From QNZT01 sp964651755 (GTDB taxonomy: Bacteria; Campylobacterota; Campylobacteria; Campylobacterales; QNZT01), in contig CAZYZD010000005.1 of the NCBI GenBank assembly GCA_964651755.1, positions 1-49,433 of the forward strand: 49,433 nt of DNA. Reading direction: 5' to 3'. How positions within the stretch are numbered: the first letter of the stretch is position 1; every line of letters begins with the position of its first letter. The position numbers and the translations under genes are program-made. Below, one piece after another: positions 8,924-16,964 of this stretch. The notes beneath the pieces were generated by a model. The model searched no databases. It had not been told where the DNA came from and was given only the letters and a program-made list of their open reading frames with translations.

Positions 8924-10119
8924 TATTTCACCTTTTTACTAATCATCAAAATCATACCAATAGCAATAGAGTGTGACAAGAGTGAACTTCCTCCGTAACT
9001 TAACAAAGGTACTGCCAATCCTTTAACAGGTGTTATTCCAGTCACACCAAAACTATTGATAAAAAATGTTGCTGCAAACATCACCGCAATTCCCAGCGCA
9101 AAAAGAGAATAAACTCTGTTTTCACTTCTGTTGGCAATCTTGAGCATTCTGAATATCAGCAGAAAAAATAGTGCAATAATAATCAATACACCAATTATCC
9201 CTAACTCTTCCGCAATTCCTGCCAAAATAAAATCAGTATGAACTTCCGATAAAAATCCAAGCTTTATGGTACCGTTACCCAATCCCTGCCCAAAAAGTCC
9301 ACCATTTTGGATTGCATTATATGCATTGGAAACTTGATATGGCTCATAAACCTCTGAAACATGCAATTTAGCTGCCAGTTTATCCGGTAAAAACGAAAGT
9401 ACCATATTCTGTATATTGCTCCACCACGATTTTACACGTAGAATTCTATGTTCTGATCCTACAATCGCTACTATAACAACAAGTATCATACCTACCATTG
9501 TAATGGTAAAAAAACGCGTACTGGTACCTGCCATCGACCCCATCACAATCAAAACCATACCCAAAACAAGTACTTGTCCAATATCGTTTTGCATAATTGC
9601 AATGAGATAAGTCACAACTCCAAACACCAGAAAATAGGGCCAAAAAACTTTAAACTCCTCTTTCAGACTTTTATGTGAATCATCTAGTTTACGTGAAAAA
9701 CTCCATGCCAGAAAGGTTATAAATCCAACTTTGAAAAACTCTACCGGTGCCAGAGAGATCACTCCAAGTCTAATCCACCTTTTCGCACCACCAATTTCAG
9801 TAACAATACTCGAGGGTAAAAAAGGCATCAATGTCATAAGCACCAAAAAAAAGAAAAAAAGTGTAAAACCCAAAGGAAGAAAATAACGATCCGGATCAAG
9901 TTGTGAAATAGTCCAGATAATAAATATTGCGAGTACACCGGTAAAAAATTGTCGTATAAAAAAATGAAACTCGTTATTGTAGTTCTGTAGACTGGCATAA
10001 GCTGTCAAAGATAGTGAAAAGATAATTCCTATTGTAATCAATATAACAGCTATAAAAAATATTTTCCTATCCGTTGCCAAATACCACACCTCATCACAAG
10101 TCTTATTTTGATAATACAC
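8920..10119 (-). CDS. ftsW: SEDS-family glycan polymerase, FtsW
   Basis: 399 residues with about ten membrane helices. SEDS proteins polymerise lipid II together with a class B PBP. Family marks are the loop with NGGLFGQGLGNGTIKLGFL, then EVHTDFILAGIAEELG with the essential Asp, and the C-terminal GLAVPLLSYGGSSLLSH. RodA is the alternative, but the 4-bp overlap with murG and the nearby ftsI gene favour FtsW. It is divergent from flgB, with 135 bp between the coding regions. The stretch 10120-10198 is very AT-rich and probably holds its promoter, though I could not fix one box with confidence. Confidence 0.9.
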   Translation of the reverse strand: MYYQNKTCDEVWYLATDRKIFFIAVILITIGIIFSLSLTAYASLQNYNNEFHFFIRQFFTGVLAIFIIWTISQLDPDRYFLPLGFTLFFFFLVLMTLMPFLPSSIVTEIGGAKRWIRLGVISLAPVEFFKVGFITFLAWSFSRKLDDSHKSLKEEFKVFWPYFLVFGVVTYLIAIMQNDIGQVLVLGMVLIVMGSMAGTSTRFFTITMVGMILVVIVAIVGSEHRILRVKSWWSNIQNMVLSFLPDKLAAKLHVSEVYEPYQVSNAYNAIQNGGLFGQGLGNGTIKLGFLSEVHTDFILAGIAEELGIIGVLIIIALFFLLIFRMLKIANRSENRVYSLFALGIAVMFAATFFINSFGVTGITPVKGLAVPLLSYGGSSLLSHSIAIGMILMISKKVKY

Positions 10120-10198
10120 AAACTTTGATTAATGTGAAATTTATGCTATTATTATTTAATTAATTTAAAATTTTCACTATAAAATAGAATTATCAGAA

Positions 10199-10216
10199 TT
10201 GGCATATTTTATGCTA
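10199..10216 (+). promoter_or_regulatory. Sigma-54 (RpoN) promoter for flgB-flgC-fliE
   Basis: TTGGCATATTTTATGCTA has the invariant GG at 10201-10202 and GC at 10213-10214 with exactly 10 bases between them, matching the -24/-12 consensus TTGGCAC-N5-TTGCT with few differences. Transcription should start about 12 bases after the GC, near 10226. Rod genes are known to be RpoN-dependent in Campylobacter and Helicobacter, so this fits. A TATAAAAT box at about 10178-10185 could be an additional sigma-70 promoter. Confidence 0.85.
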
Positions 10217-10254
10217 ATGTATAAAGTACTATGAGATCAAGACAAGAAAGGATT

Positions 10255-10689
10255 ATGAAAGTGGGTGTTGATATTACTGATTCTATGCCACTCGCGATAA
10301 AAGCACTTGACTTTCGGGCAATGCGTCAAAAAATTATTTCCGGTAATATTGCCAACGTAGATACACCTTATTACCGGGCACGAGATATACGTTTTGAAGA
10401 TGTACTGGCAAGAGAGGCAAATACCCTTCAAAACAAAATGCCTGTACTCTCTTTGGCAAAAAGTGATCCCGCCCATCTTGATCCTTTAGATGAATCCGGT
10501 ACTACAAAAGCACAATTGTTCTTTCGTGGTACACACCCGACAAGAAACGATGGTAATAATGTGGATATAGATATAGAATCAACAGAGATGAGCAAAAATG
10601 CCATTATGTTTGAAGCATTAACCAATGCTCTTAAAAAAGAGGCGATGATTTTTAAAAGTGTTATTGATGCCTCAGGTAAAATTCAATAA
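10255..10689 (+). CDS. flgB: Flagellar proximal rod protein FlgB
   Basis: Proximal rod subunit, exported by the flagellar type III system and assembled on the MS ring/FliE. I chose ATG 10255 (MKVGVD..., 144 residues). The in-frame ATG at 10231 would lie only about 5 bases after the transcription start predicted from the sigma-54 promoter, whereas 10255 has a purine-rich GAAAGGA just before it, although rather close. The rod signature appears as KIISGNIANVDTPYYRARDI (SSNIANxxTPxY type) near the N terminus. The C terminus has the amphipathic heptad pattern TEMSKNAIMFEALTNALKK. First gene of flgB-flgC-fliE. Confidence 0.93.
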   Translation: MKVGVDITDSMPLAIKALDFRAMRQKIISGNIANVDTPYYRARDIRFEDVLAREANTLQNKMPVLSLAKSDPAHLDPLDESGTTKAQLFFRGTHPTRNDGNNVDIDIESTEMSKNAIMFEALTNALKKEAMIFKSVIDASGKIQ

Positions 10690-10724
10690 ATAATAGATAT
10701 AGACAATAAAAAACAAGGAAGAAT

Positions 10725-11216
10725 ATGTCATTTTTAAGTGGTTTTGATATCAGTGGATATGGTCTCTCTGCGCAGAGATTTCGTATCAATCTGATCAGCT
10801 CCAATATTGCCAATGCAAATACAACACGAACTGACGAGGGCGGTCCTTATCGCAGAAGAGAAGTTATTTTTAAAGCAGTTGATTTTTCTGATCTTCTTAG
10901 CGAACAAATGCAACAAAACGGTTATCTTCAAGACGAAAATCCCATCGATGATCCAGCAGCACAGGATTTTCCAAAACCACCACTGATGAGTGTCAAAGTA
11001 GATAAGATTATTCGTGACGACTCTCCCTTTAAATTACGGTTTGACCCATCCAATCCTGATGCAGATGAAAATGGCTATGTTGCCCTGCCAAACGTTAATC
11101 CTGTAATCGAAATGGCCGATCTTATAGAAGCAACCAGAGCCTATCAGGCAAACATTGCAGCATATCAAAGTACCAAAACAATGGCACAAAGTTCCATTGA
11201 TTTACTGAAAGGATAA
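10725..11216 (+). CDS. flgC: Flagellar proximal rod protein FlgC
   Basis: 163 residues. It forms part of the proximal rod with FlgB and FlgF. The N-terminal rod motif is LISSNIANANTTRTDEGGPYRRR, and the C-terminal conserved segment is NVNPVIEMADLIEATRAYQA followed by NIAAYQSTKTM, the classic FlgC ending. GGAAG lies a few bases before the ATG. The gene is 35 bp after flgB and 3 bp before fliE, so the three are one transcript from the RpoN promoter at 10199. Confidence 0.97.
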   Translation: MSFLSGFDISGYGLSAQRFRINLISSNIANANTTRTDEGGPYRRREVIFKAVDFSDLLSEQMQQNGYLQDENPIDDPAAQDFPKPPLMSVKVDKIIRDDSPFKLRFDPSNPDADENGYVALPNVNPVIEMADLIEATRAYQANIAAYQSTKTMAQSSIDLLKG

Positions 11217-11219
11217 TAG

Positions 11220-11516
11220 ATGGCACAAGCAGTACATTCAATTTCGCCTTTTGCACTTGCTGGTGTCAACAATAAGACACCGGAAGAGAATAGCGGAAGT
11301 GATTTTCTTAGCGTTTTAAAAGCTTCCCTCAACGATGTAAATGAAATGCAAATCAAAGGCGATGAAGCATTACGGGATATTGCAACCGGACAAGTAAAAG
11401 ATCTTCATCAAGCTGCTATTGCAATTGATAAAGCTGAAATCAGTATGAAAATGATGCTTGAGATTCGTAATAAAGCGCTCAGTGCATATAAAGAGATTCT
11501 CCGAACACAAATCTAA
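11220..11516 (+). CDS. fliE: Flagellar hook-basal body protein FliE
   Basis: 98 residues. FliE joins the MS ring to the rod and is the first axial protein exported. Typical features are a Ser/Asn-rich, poorly conserved N terminus, then DFLSVLKASLNDVNEMQIKG, and a helical C terminus with DLHQAAIAIDKAEISMKMML and EIRNKALSAYKEILR. It ends the flagellar unit. A long AT-rich inverted repeat follows 5 bp after the stop. Confidence 0.96.
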   Translation: MAQAVHSISPFALAGVNNKTPEENSGSDFLSVLKASLNDVNEMQIKGDEALRDIATGQVKDLHQAAIAIDKAEISMKMMLEIRNKALSAYKEILRTQI

Positions 11517-11521
11517 ACTCA

Positions 11522-11566
11522 AAAAGAGAATATATAATAATCTTTTTTATGTATATATTCTCTTTT
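11522..11566. terminator. AT-rich inverted repeat after fliE, probable terminator
   Basis: Perfect 15-bp arms AAAAGAGAATATATA (11522-11536) and its complement (11552-11566), with a 15-base loop that includes TTTTTT. The right arm ends in CTCTTTT, so it can act as a factor-independent terminator after fliE, though the stem is AT-rich and the T tract is inside the arm. It separates the flagellar unit from ftsI. Confidence 0.6.
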
Positions 11567-11597
11567 GGACTCTTCTATCATTTAATCATTGATTCAT

Positions 11598-11603
11598 TAT
11601 AAT
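11598..11603 (+). promoter_or_regulatory. TATAAT box directly before ftsI
   Basis: A perfect TATAAT at 11598-11603 ends six bases before the ftsI ATG at 11610. A start of transcription at the usual distance would fall on or next to the ATG itself. No convincing -35 is seen, which is normal for this phylum. Confidence 0.45.
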
Positions 11604-11609
11604 TGATTT

Positions 11610-13391
11610 ATGAATCAAAACGAAAATAAAAAAATCAAAATTGCCATTATCTTTTCAATCTTCTCGATTTTATTTCTGATTCTTATCGGAGCACTTTTCA
11701 AGATCCTCTCTAACAAAGCTGATCTACCCAAAATTCATGCTACAGAGCGCGATAAATCCATACGGGGCGATATTCTCAGCAAAAACCGCTACACTATAGC
11801 AACAAGTAAAAAACTCTATACAGCACAGGTAGATACACGTTGTATCGATCCCGATAAATTTGATCTTTTCATAAAACTCTTCTCTATTTTCAGTAAACTG
11901 GATCCTTTTTATATTGAAGAGCAATTACAATCCAATTTTGGCTATGTTGACATTTCCATGACACTTGATTCAAAATCTGCACGTTATCTAAAACAGTTGA
12001 GATACAATTTGAACCGTTATCAGGTTTTTCGTAAATATACCGACGAGCGTACCGGCAGGACATACTATAACGGTTTAAGTATTCGTGAAACAGGCGAATT
12101 TCGTATCTATCCAAGAGGAGATACCTGTTCACCTTATGTTGGCTTTGTAAAAAAGGGGTTGGATCATAACTATAAAACCGTCAGGGGAAAATATGGTCTG
12201 GAAAGTTACTATAATGAACAACTTGAAGGTATTCAAAGTACACTCATCCAAGGACGTAGAGATGTTCGGGGAAATATTATCCTTGATAAAAACAGTGAAG
12301 TAAAAACAAGAATTGACGGTTATGATATCATTACCAGTATTGATCTGAGAATACAAAAAAATATTGAACAAATTCTGGATAAATATAAAAAAGAACTGGA
12401 TGCAAAAGAGATTATAGCTGCTGTTATGGAAAGTCATTCGGGTAATATTATTGCAATAGCAAGTTCAAGACGTTATAACCCCGGTAAAATCCTTGAAGAA
12501 GACGTTCCTAAAACAAGTATCTCTGCAGTACGTTATATTTTTGAACCGGGTTCTGTTATGAAACCTATCACTTATGCATTGTTATTACAGGAAGGGCTTA
12601 TTCAGCCTAATGATATTGTCAATGTAGAAAACGGACGATACCAACTAGGCAATAGAGTGATTACCGACGAACATAAATATGATTATCTCAGTACAGAAAA
12701 TATTATTGTACATTCCAGTAATATCGGTATGGCAAAACTCTCCACACTGCTTGATACCATTACCTTTTTCAAAGGTTTACGTAACTTTGGTTTTTCCAGA
12801 CCAAGCGGTATCGATTTAAGTTATGAATTGAGTGGCTCAATTCCAAATATTCATCAGCTTAAAAACAGTGTTTTTAAAGCTACTGCATCTTATGGATATG
12901 GTATTCGTGTCAATTTTTTTCAACTTCTTAAAGCATATAATGCTTTCAATAACAGTGGTATTCTTCTGCGCCCTACTATCGGTGAATTTTATAATCCGCA
13001 TACACACCCTATCCGTAAAATATACCGAAAACGTGCTAGCAGAATTCTGGATAAAGATATAGCACATACTATGAAAAGAATTTTAATCAAGACAGTTAAA
13101 GAAGGAACAGGAAAAGGAACTTATACGCCAGGTCTTGAGATAGGTGGAAAAACAGGAACAGCACAAATTGCAATCAGAGGCGTTTATGCCAATGTCTATA
13201 ACAGTTCCTTCTTTGGGTTTGCAAATGATGAAAACCACCATTACACAATCGGCGTGACTGTTATAGAACCAAATCCTGAAAAAAAGCGCTATTTCGCATC
13301 GCAAAGTGCCGTACCTGTTTTTAAAAAAATTGTGGATGCCATGACGGAAGCCCACTTACTGGTGCCAAAAGAGTACTTCTCAACAAAATAG
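11610..13391 (+). CDS. ftsI: Class B penicillin-binding protein FtsI (divisome transpeptidase)
   Basis: 593 residues. It cross-links septal peptidoglycan and works with FtsW. One N-terminal membrane helix (about 10-33) is followed by the PBP dimerisation domain, starting near RDKSIRGDILSKNR with the RGxI motif, and then the transpeptidase domain with SVMK (catalytic S315, K318), SSN (369-371) and KTGTAQ (514-519). All three motifs are complete. C. jejuni has pbpB next to fliE-flgC-flgB too, as I recall. There is no Shine-Dalgarno sequence before the ATG, and the TATAAT box lies immediately upstream, so the message may be leaderless. No PASTA domains. Confidence 0.95.
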   Translation: MNQNENKKIKIAIIFSIFSILFLILIGALFKILSNKADLPKIHATERDKSIRGDILSKNRYTIATSKKLYTAQVDTRCIDPDKFDLFIKLFSIFSKLDPFYIEEQLQSNFGYVDISMTLDSKSARYLKQLRYNLNRYQVFRKYTDERTGRTYYNGLSIRETGEFRIYPRGDTCSPYVGFVKKGLDHNYKTVRGKYGLESYYNEQLEGIQSTLIQGRRDVRGNIILDKNSEVKTRIDGYDIITSIDLRIQKNIEQILDKYKKELDAKEIIAAVMESHSGNIIAIASSRRYNPGKILEEDVPKTSISAVRYIFEPGSVMKPITYALLLQEGLIQPNDIVNVENGRYQLGNRVITDEHKYDYLSTENIIVHSSNIGMAKLSTLLDTITFFKGLRNFGFSRPSGIDLSYELSGSIPNIHQLKNSVFKATASYGYGIRVNFFQLLKAYNAFNNSGILLRPTIGEFYNPHTHPIRKIYRKRASRILDKDIAHTMKRILIKTVKEGTGKGTYTPGLEIGGKTGTAQIAIRGVYANVYNSSFFGFANDENHHYTIGVTVIEPNPEKKRYFASQSAVPVFKKIVDAMTEAHLLVPKEYFSTK

Positions 13392-13444
13392 CTCCAACAA
13401 CTTATATTTGACTTAATTTCAGTGTTTTTTAAGCTATTTGATAC

Positions 13445-13450
13445 TATACT
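13445..13450 (+). promoter_or_regulatory. Probable -10 box for rplM-rpsI
   Basis: TATACT at 13445-13450 lies 30 bp before the rplM GTG start, downstream of a T-rich tract (GTGTTTTTT) that resembles the periodic AT signal of Campylobacterota promoters. A TTGACT exists at 13408 but is too far for a normal spacer. Confidence 0.5.
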
Positions 13451-13480
13451 CCCGATTCATTAAATAAAAAAGGTTAGATT

Positions 13481-13915
13481 GTGAAAACAACAAGAATGAT
13501 AAAAGCCAATGAAGTCAAGAGAGAGTGGGTTGTTATAGACGCTGAGGGCAAAACATTCGGTCGTCTGTTAACAGAGATCGCAACACTGCTTCGTGGTAAA
13601 CACAAACCATACTACACACCAAATGTTGACTGCGGCGATTATGTAGTAGTAATCAATGCCGAAAAAGTAAAAGTAAGCGGAACAAAAATGGATACAAAAA
13701 TGTATCACAGACATACCGGCTATTTTGGTGGTGTTAAAAGTGACAAATTCGGTGAACTTTTGGAAAATAACCCGGCAAAGCTTTTCAAACTGGGAACCAG
13801 AGGTATGCTTCCAAAAACCAATCTAGGTAAAGAGATGCTCAAAAAACTAAAAGTATATGCAGGTAGTGAACATCCACATACTGCACAAGTAAGTAAATCA
13901 GAAGGTACTAAATAA
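13481..13915 (+). CDS. rplM: 50S ribosomal protein L13
   Basis: 144 residues, standard length. It is an early-assembling large-subunit protein. Recognised by REWVVIDAEGKTFGRLLTEIA, the loop YYTPNVDCGDYVVVINAEKV and KMYHRHTGYFGG. The start codon is GTG at 13481 with AAAAGG about 8 bases upstream; no ATG is available before the conserved N terminus. The stop overlaps the rpsI ATG by one base, so S9 translation is coupled. Paired with rpsI as in nearly all bacteria. Confidence 0.98.
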   Translation: MKTTRMIKANEVKREWVVIDAEGKTFGRLLTEIATLLRGKHKPYYTPNVDCGDYVVVINAEKVKVSGTKMDTKMYHRHTGYFGGVKSDKFGELLENNPAKLFKLGTRGMLPKTNLGKEMLKKLKVYAGSEHPHTAQVSKSEGTK

Positions 13916-14304
13916 TGTCTAAAATTTATGCAACAGGAAAAAGAAAAACAGCAATCGCTAAAGTATGGCTCAAGCCTGGTTCAGGGAAAATGGCTATCAA
14001 CGGTCAAAGTCTTGACGAATGGTTAGGTGGTCTTGATCTTTTGAAAAAAAGAGTTATGCAGCCGTTAAATCTGACTAAACAAGAACAAGCTGTTGATATT
14101 ATCGCTTCTACACAAGGTGGCGGTGTATCTGCACAGGCGGATGCTGTTCGTCATGGAATTTCCAAAGCACTTGTCGCTTATGATGCAGAGTTCCGTGCGA
14201 TTTTAAAACCACAGGGACTTTTGACAAGAGATTCAAGAGTCGTCGAAAGAAAGAAATACGGAAAAAGAAAAGCGAGAAGAAGTCCACAATTCTCAAAGAG
14301 ATAA
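13915..14304 (+). CDS. rpsI: 30S ribosomal protein S9
   Basis: 129 residues. S9 sits in the small-subunit head with its tail reaching the P-site tRNA. It shows the typical KIYATGKRKTAIAKVWLKPG start, the STQGGGVSAQADAVRHGISKA core, and the conserved basic tail DSRVVERKKYGKRKARR ending SPQFSKR, where the last Lys-Arg contacts tRNA. Overlaps rplM by one base. Confidence 0.98.
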   Translation: MSKIYATGKRKTAIAKVWLKPGSGKMAINGQSLDEWLGGLDLLKKRVMQPLNLTKQEQAVDIIASTQGGGVSAQADAVRHGISKALVAYDAEFRAILKPQGLLTRDSRVVERKKYGKRKARRSPQFSKR

Positions 14305-14319
14305 TCTTTTTTCTATCTG

Positions 14320-14344
14320 TCCGGCTGGGGATTTTCCCTCCGGA
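14320..14344. other. GC-rich hairpin between rpsI and the PqiA-like gene
   Basis: Arms TCCGG (14320-14324) and CCGGA (14340-14344) enclose a second short stem (GGG/CCC). Neither strand has a T tract after it, so it is a poor intrinsic terminator. It may protect the 3' end of the L13-S9 message or reduce read-through into the following gene. Confidence 0.45.
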
Positions 14345-14365
14345 TATACTACACAAGGCTCACCT

Positions 14366-15187
14366 ATGAGTACACTACTTAAAACAGTTTTACTGTTATC
14401 AATCTCTTTAACTCTGATTTTTATGAGTTATCAATCTTTTCAAAATGCACAAACATACCTTAAAACTACACAAGAAATCTCTTCTTTAAACAATACACAT
14501 GAAACTATTCAGAAAAAAATAGATAAATTGCTTGAAGAAGTTTCCATGGGCATCTACAGCAAATATTCACAAAATAAAGAGTACCTGGAAGCCATGAGTA
14601 TCAAAGCAGAATTTTATCATCAGAAAAGTATTTCCTATCTCTATTACTTTTTTGCAACTACTCTTTTGTTTATCCTGTTTTTTCTTATTTTAGATATCGA
14701 TTTTATGATAATTTTTATTGGTATTGCTTCACTTATAGCACTTATAACAGCGCTATTCTCTCCCCTGCTTCTGATGACAGTTTATAAAAGTTTTCCATTC
14801 ATAGGAGAAGTAACACTCTCTTATGAGAGCAAAAGCATCTATTCTACTATTACCAAACTCTATACCCAGTCAAACTACCTGGTTGGTACACTGGTATTGC
14901 TATTTAGTGTCATGATACCATTTTTAAAGTCCCTGCTGCTTATTACATATGGTTTTCTCAAGGAAACTGGCATTGCCAGGCATCTGGTTAAGTTTATAGA
15001 AAAAATTGGGAAATGGTCGATGGCAGATGTATTCATTGTTGCTGTACTGGTTGTCTTTTTTTCAACCAAACAGGATATCCATACCAGTTTGAAAATTGAA
15101 GTCGGTTTATACTTTTTTACAGGATATGTTTTACTGTCAATGCTTGGATCTACATTGCTGGGGAAAGCTACAAAAAAAGAGGACTAA
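14366..15187 (+). CDS. PqiA-family (paraquat-inducible protein A-like) membrane protein
   Basis: 273 residues. An N-terminal membrane helix (5-20) is followed by a charged, probably coiled-coil extracytoplasmic segment (about 25-88), then helices near 91-109, 113-137, 171-196, 221-234 and 244-264. The pair FSVMIPFLKSLLL (180-192) and GKWSMADVFIVAVLVVFF (215-232) is characteristic of PqiA domains, which in proteobacteria accompany MCE-domain lipid transport proteins (PqiB). This copy has a single domain, lacks the Cys-rich zinc ribbon of E. coli PqiA, and has no MCE partner in the window. It follows rpsI by 61 bp and ends convergently with carA. Function not established. Confidence 0.75.
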   Translation: MSTLLKTVLLLSISLTLIFMSYQSFQNAQTYLKTTQEISSLNNTHETIQKKIDKLLEEVSMGIYSKYSQNKEYLEAMSIKAEFYHQKSISYLYYFFATTLLFILFFLILDIDFMIIFIGIASLIALITALFSPLLLMTVYKSFPFIGEVTLSYESKSIYSTITKLYTQSNYLVGTLVLLFSVMIPFLKSLLLITYGFLKETGIARHLVKFIEKIGKWSMADVFIVAVLVVFFSTKQDIHTSLKIEVGLYFFTGYVLLSMLGSTLLGKATKKED

Positions 15188-15195
15188 CCTCTTTT
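15175..15195. terminator. Bidirectional terminator overlapping two stop codons
   Basis: AAAAGAGG (15175-15182), loop ACTAA, and CCTCTTTT (15188-15195) form a perfect 8-bp stem with A and T tails on opposite sides, so it can terminate transcription from both directions. It lies inside the coding ends: the loop holds the TAA of the PqiA-like gene, and the last base touches the TGA of carA. Confidence 0.75.
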
Positions 15196-16316
15196 CATAG
15201 CATTTGTGCAAATTCTGAAAATATATATTTGCTGTCATGCGGTCCTGGGCTGGCTTCCGGATGGTGCTGTACAGAAAAAATAGGTTCATCCTTATACGCT
15301 ACACCTTCAATTGTCTGATCAAAAAGATTAATGTGTGTTACTTTGGCAATATCACAAATAGAATCAGGTACATTGTAGTTGTGATTTTGTGCAGTAATTT
15401 CAACTCGTTTGGTACTCTGATTTGCCACAGGATGATTTCCACCGTGCTGTCCAAATTTCAGTTTATAGGTTTTATGCCCATGGGCTATTGAAAGTAACTG
15501 ATGACCAAGACAAATCGCAAACATCGGTATTTTTGCTTCGATTAATACTTTGATTTTAGCTGCCTCTTCTTCCAGAATCAAAGGATCTCCCGGACCATTG
15601 GAAAGAAATACACCTGCGATCTCTTTATTTTGATATCTTTCGATTAATGCCTGGGGGTTGAAATCATGAGGAATCACTTCAACAATCAATCCTGCCTGTC
15701 GCAATTCATTTAAAATATTTCGCTTGACTCCAAAATCCAATACTACAACTTTTTTACCAAGTGAAAGTGGTTCCTGATAGCATTGATTCAAAGGATCCCA
15801 GCTACCGCTGTTATGTTCATAAACTTCTTTGGTACTCACTTCTTTGATATAATTTACCTCTTCAATACGAGGAGAATTTTCCAACCGTTCTTTCAATACT
15901 TCCTTGTCGGAAATCTCTGTCGAAGCAATCATCATCTGAGGACCATTATCACGAATAAGCTTTGTCAGAAATCTTGTGTCAATATCACAAATTCCAAGAC
16001 TTTTATGTTCTTGTAAAAATGTTCCAAGAGATTTTTCACCACGAAAGTTAGAATAACGCTCCTGATAATTTCGCACAATAGCACCACAGCTATAGACACT
16101 CTTACTTTCCATATCATCCGCATTGCATCCGACATTTCCAATCTCCGGCATTGTAAATACCACAAATTGCCCTGCATAACTCGGATCGCTCATAATCTCC
16201 TGATAGCCGCTCATTGAAGTATTAAATACAATTTCCCCGGTTTTCGTTCCATGAAAGCCAAAACTTTTGGCTTCCAGGAAAGTCCCGTCTTCAAGATATA
16301 ACCAAATCTTTTCCAT
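15195..16316 (-). CDS. carA: Carbamoyl-phosphate synthase small (glutaminase) subunit
   Basis: 373 residues, normal length. It hydrolyses glutamine and channels ammonia to CarB for carbamoyl phosphate, feeding arginine and pyrimidine synthesis. The N-terminal domain begins LYLEDGTFLEAKSFGF with FNTSMSGYQEIMSDPSYAGQ. The class I amidotransferase domain has the nucleophile in FAICLGHQLLSIAHG (C269) and the His/Glu of the triad in HHPE (H352, E354). No carB in the window. Its ATG overlaps the DUF507 stop (TAATG), so the two genes are coupled. carA next to a DUF507 gene is also the C. jejuni order, as I recall. Confidence 0.97.
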   Translation of the reverse strand: MEKIWLYLEDGTFLEAKSFGFHGTKTGEIVFNTSMSGYQEIMSDPSYAGQFVVFTMPEIGNVGCNADDMESKSVYSCGAIVRNYQERYSNFRGEKSLGTFLQEHKSLGICDIDTRFLTKLIRDNGPQMMIASTEISDKEVLKERLENSPRIEEVNYIKEVSTKEVYEHNSGSWDPLNQCYQEPLSLGKKVVVLDFGVKRNILNELRQAGLIVEVIPHDFNPQALIERYQNKEIAGVFLSNGPGDPLILEEEAAKIKVLIEAKIPMFAICLGHQLLSIAHGHKTYKLKFGQHGGNHPVANQSTKRVEITAQNHNYNVPDSICDIAKVTHINLFDQTIEGVAYKDEPIFSVQHHPEASPGPHDSKYIFSEFAQML

Positions 16317-16867
16317 TACAGCATCCCTTTTTTACGCAATTCATCCCTGTAAAGTCTTTCAAAAACTGCATTGTAATCATCCGTTCCCGGAATAAGTTTT
16401 CGTTGCATCTTTTCGATTTTTTCAATAACATCATCTTCAATCTGTTCAAAGCTTTTAATATAATTTTCTATAGAAGTATATATTACATTTTTAATAACAT
16501 TTTCACTTACACTATAATTGATTAAATCGTCATCATACAATTTATCAAGAATCTGGTGTGCTACATTATTAAATCGATCTTCATAAGAAAGAATCACATC
16601 ATATTCATTCGCCATTTTCTTTTTTACCAGCCAGAACATATTACGGCGATCTACACGCATAAACTCCATCTCATCTTCATTTTCAGTAAGAATCTCATTT
16701 ACACGCTCTTCAAGTGCTAACTCTTTTTTTAAATCATTCTCTATAATTTCTTCAGCCCGATCCGCAACGATATCTACACCTTCTGTAAAAGTCACATAAC
16801 CTGAATTCAGTAAATCTAAAGCAATTTTTCTGGCTATATATGGGGCATGTGGCAATCTTATCTTCAT
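16316..16867 (-). CDS. DUF507 family protein
   Basis: 183 residues, all-helical and strongly charged, with no signal peptide. The sequence looks like two DUF507-type repeats of about 90 residues: the first starts KIRLPHAPYIARKIALDLLN and the second starts near the Tyr/Asp-rich MANEYDVILSYEDRFNNVA. The family is widespread in Campylobacterota and Aquificae but has no known function. It is coupled by TAATG to carA and is the first gene of this short operon. Confidence 0.8.
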   Translation of the reverse strand: MKIRLPHAPYIARKIALDLLNSGYVTFTEGVDIVADRAEEIIENDLKKELALEERVNEILTENEDEMEFMRVDRRNMFWLVKKKMANEYDVILSYEDRFNNVAHQILDKLYDDDLINYSVSENVIKNVIYTSIENYIKSFEQIEDDVIEKIEKMQRKLIPGTDDYNAVFERLYRDELRKKGML

Positions 16868-16930
16868 GAGAGATACCTTGTAGTAAAATTTATTGATATG
16901 TCTGTTTTTTGGGTAACAGGTTCATATGTT

Positions 16931-16936
16931 ATTTTA
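16931..16936 (-). promoter_or_regulatory. Possible -10 box for DUF507-carA
   Basis: TAAAAT on the minus strand at 16936-16931, in a 97-bp gap that otherwise holds only AT-rich sequence. A start near 16925 would give a leader of roughly 58 bases. No matching -35 stands out. Confidence 0.35.
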
Positions 16937-16964
16937 GTGTAGCAAATTTTTAGTAAATAGTGAA

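Noticed and set aside
10231..10254. Longer N terminus for FlgB (ATG 10231)
   Set aside because: It lies almost on the predicted sigma-54 transcription start and adds residues not expected for FlgB.
13408..13413. TTGACT as the -35 of the rplM promoter
   Set aside because: The spacer to TATACT is 31 bases, far outside the normal range.
14320..14344. Hairpin after rpsI as an intrinsic terminator
   Set aside because: No T tract on either strand after the stem; kept only as a hairpin of unknown role.
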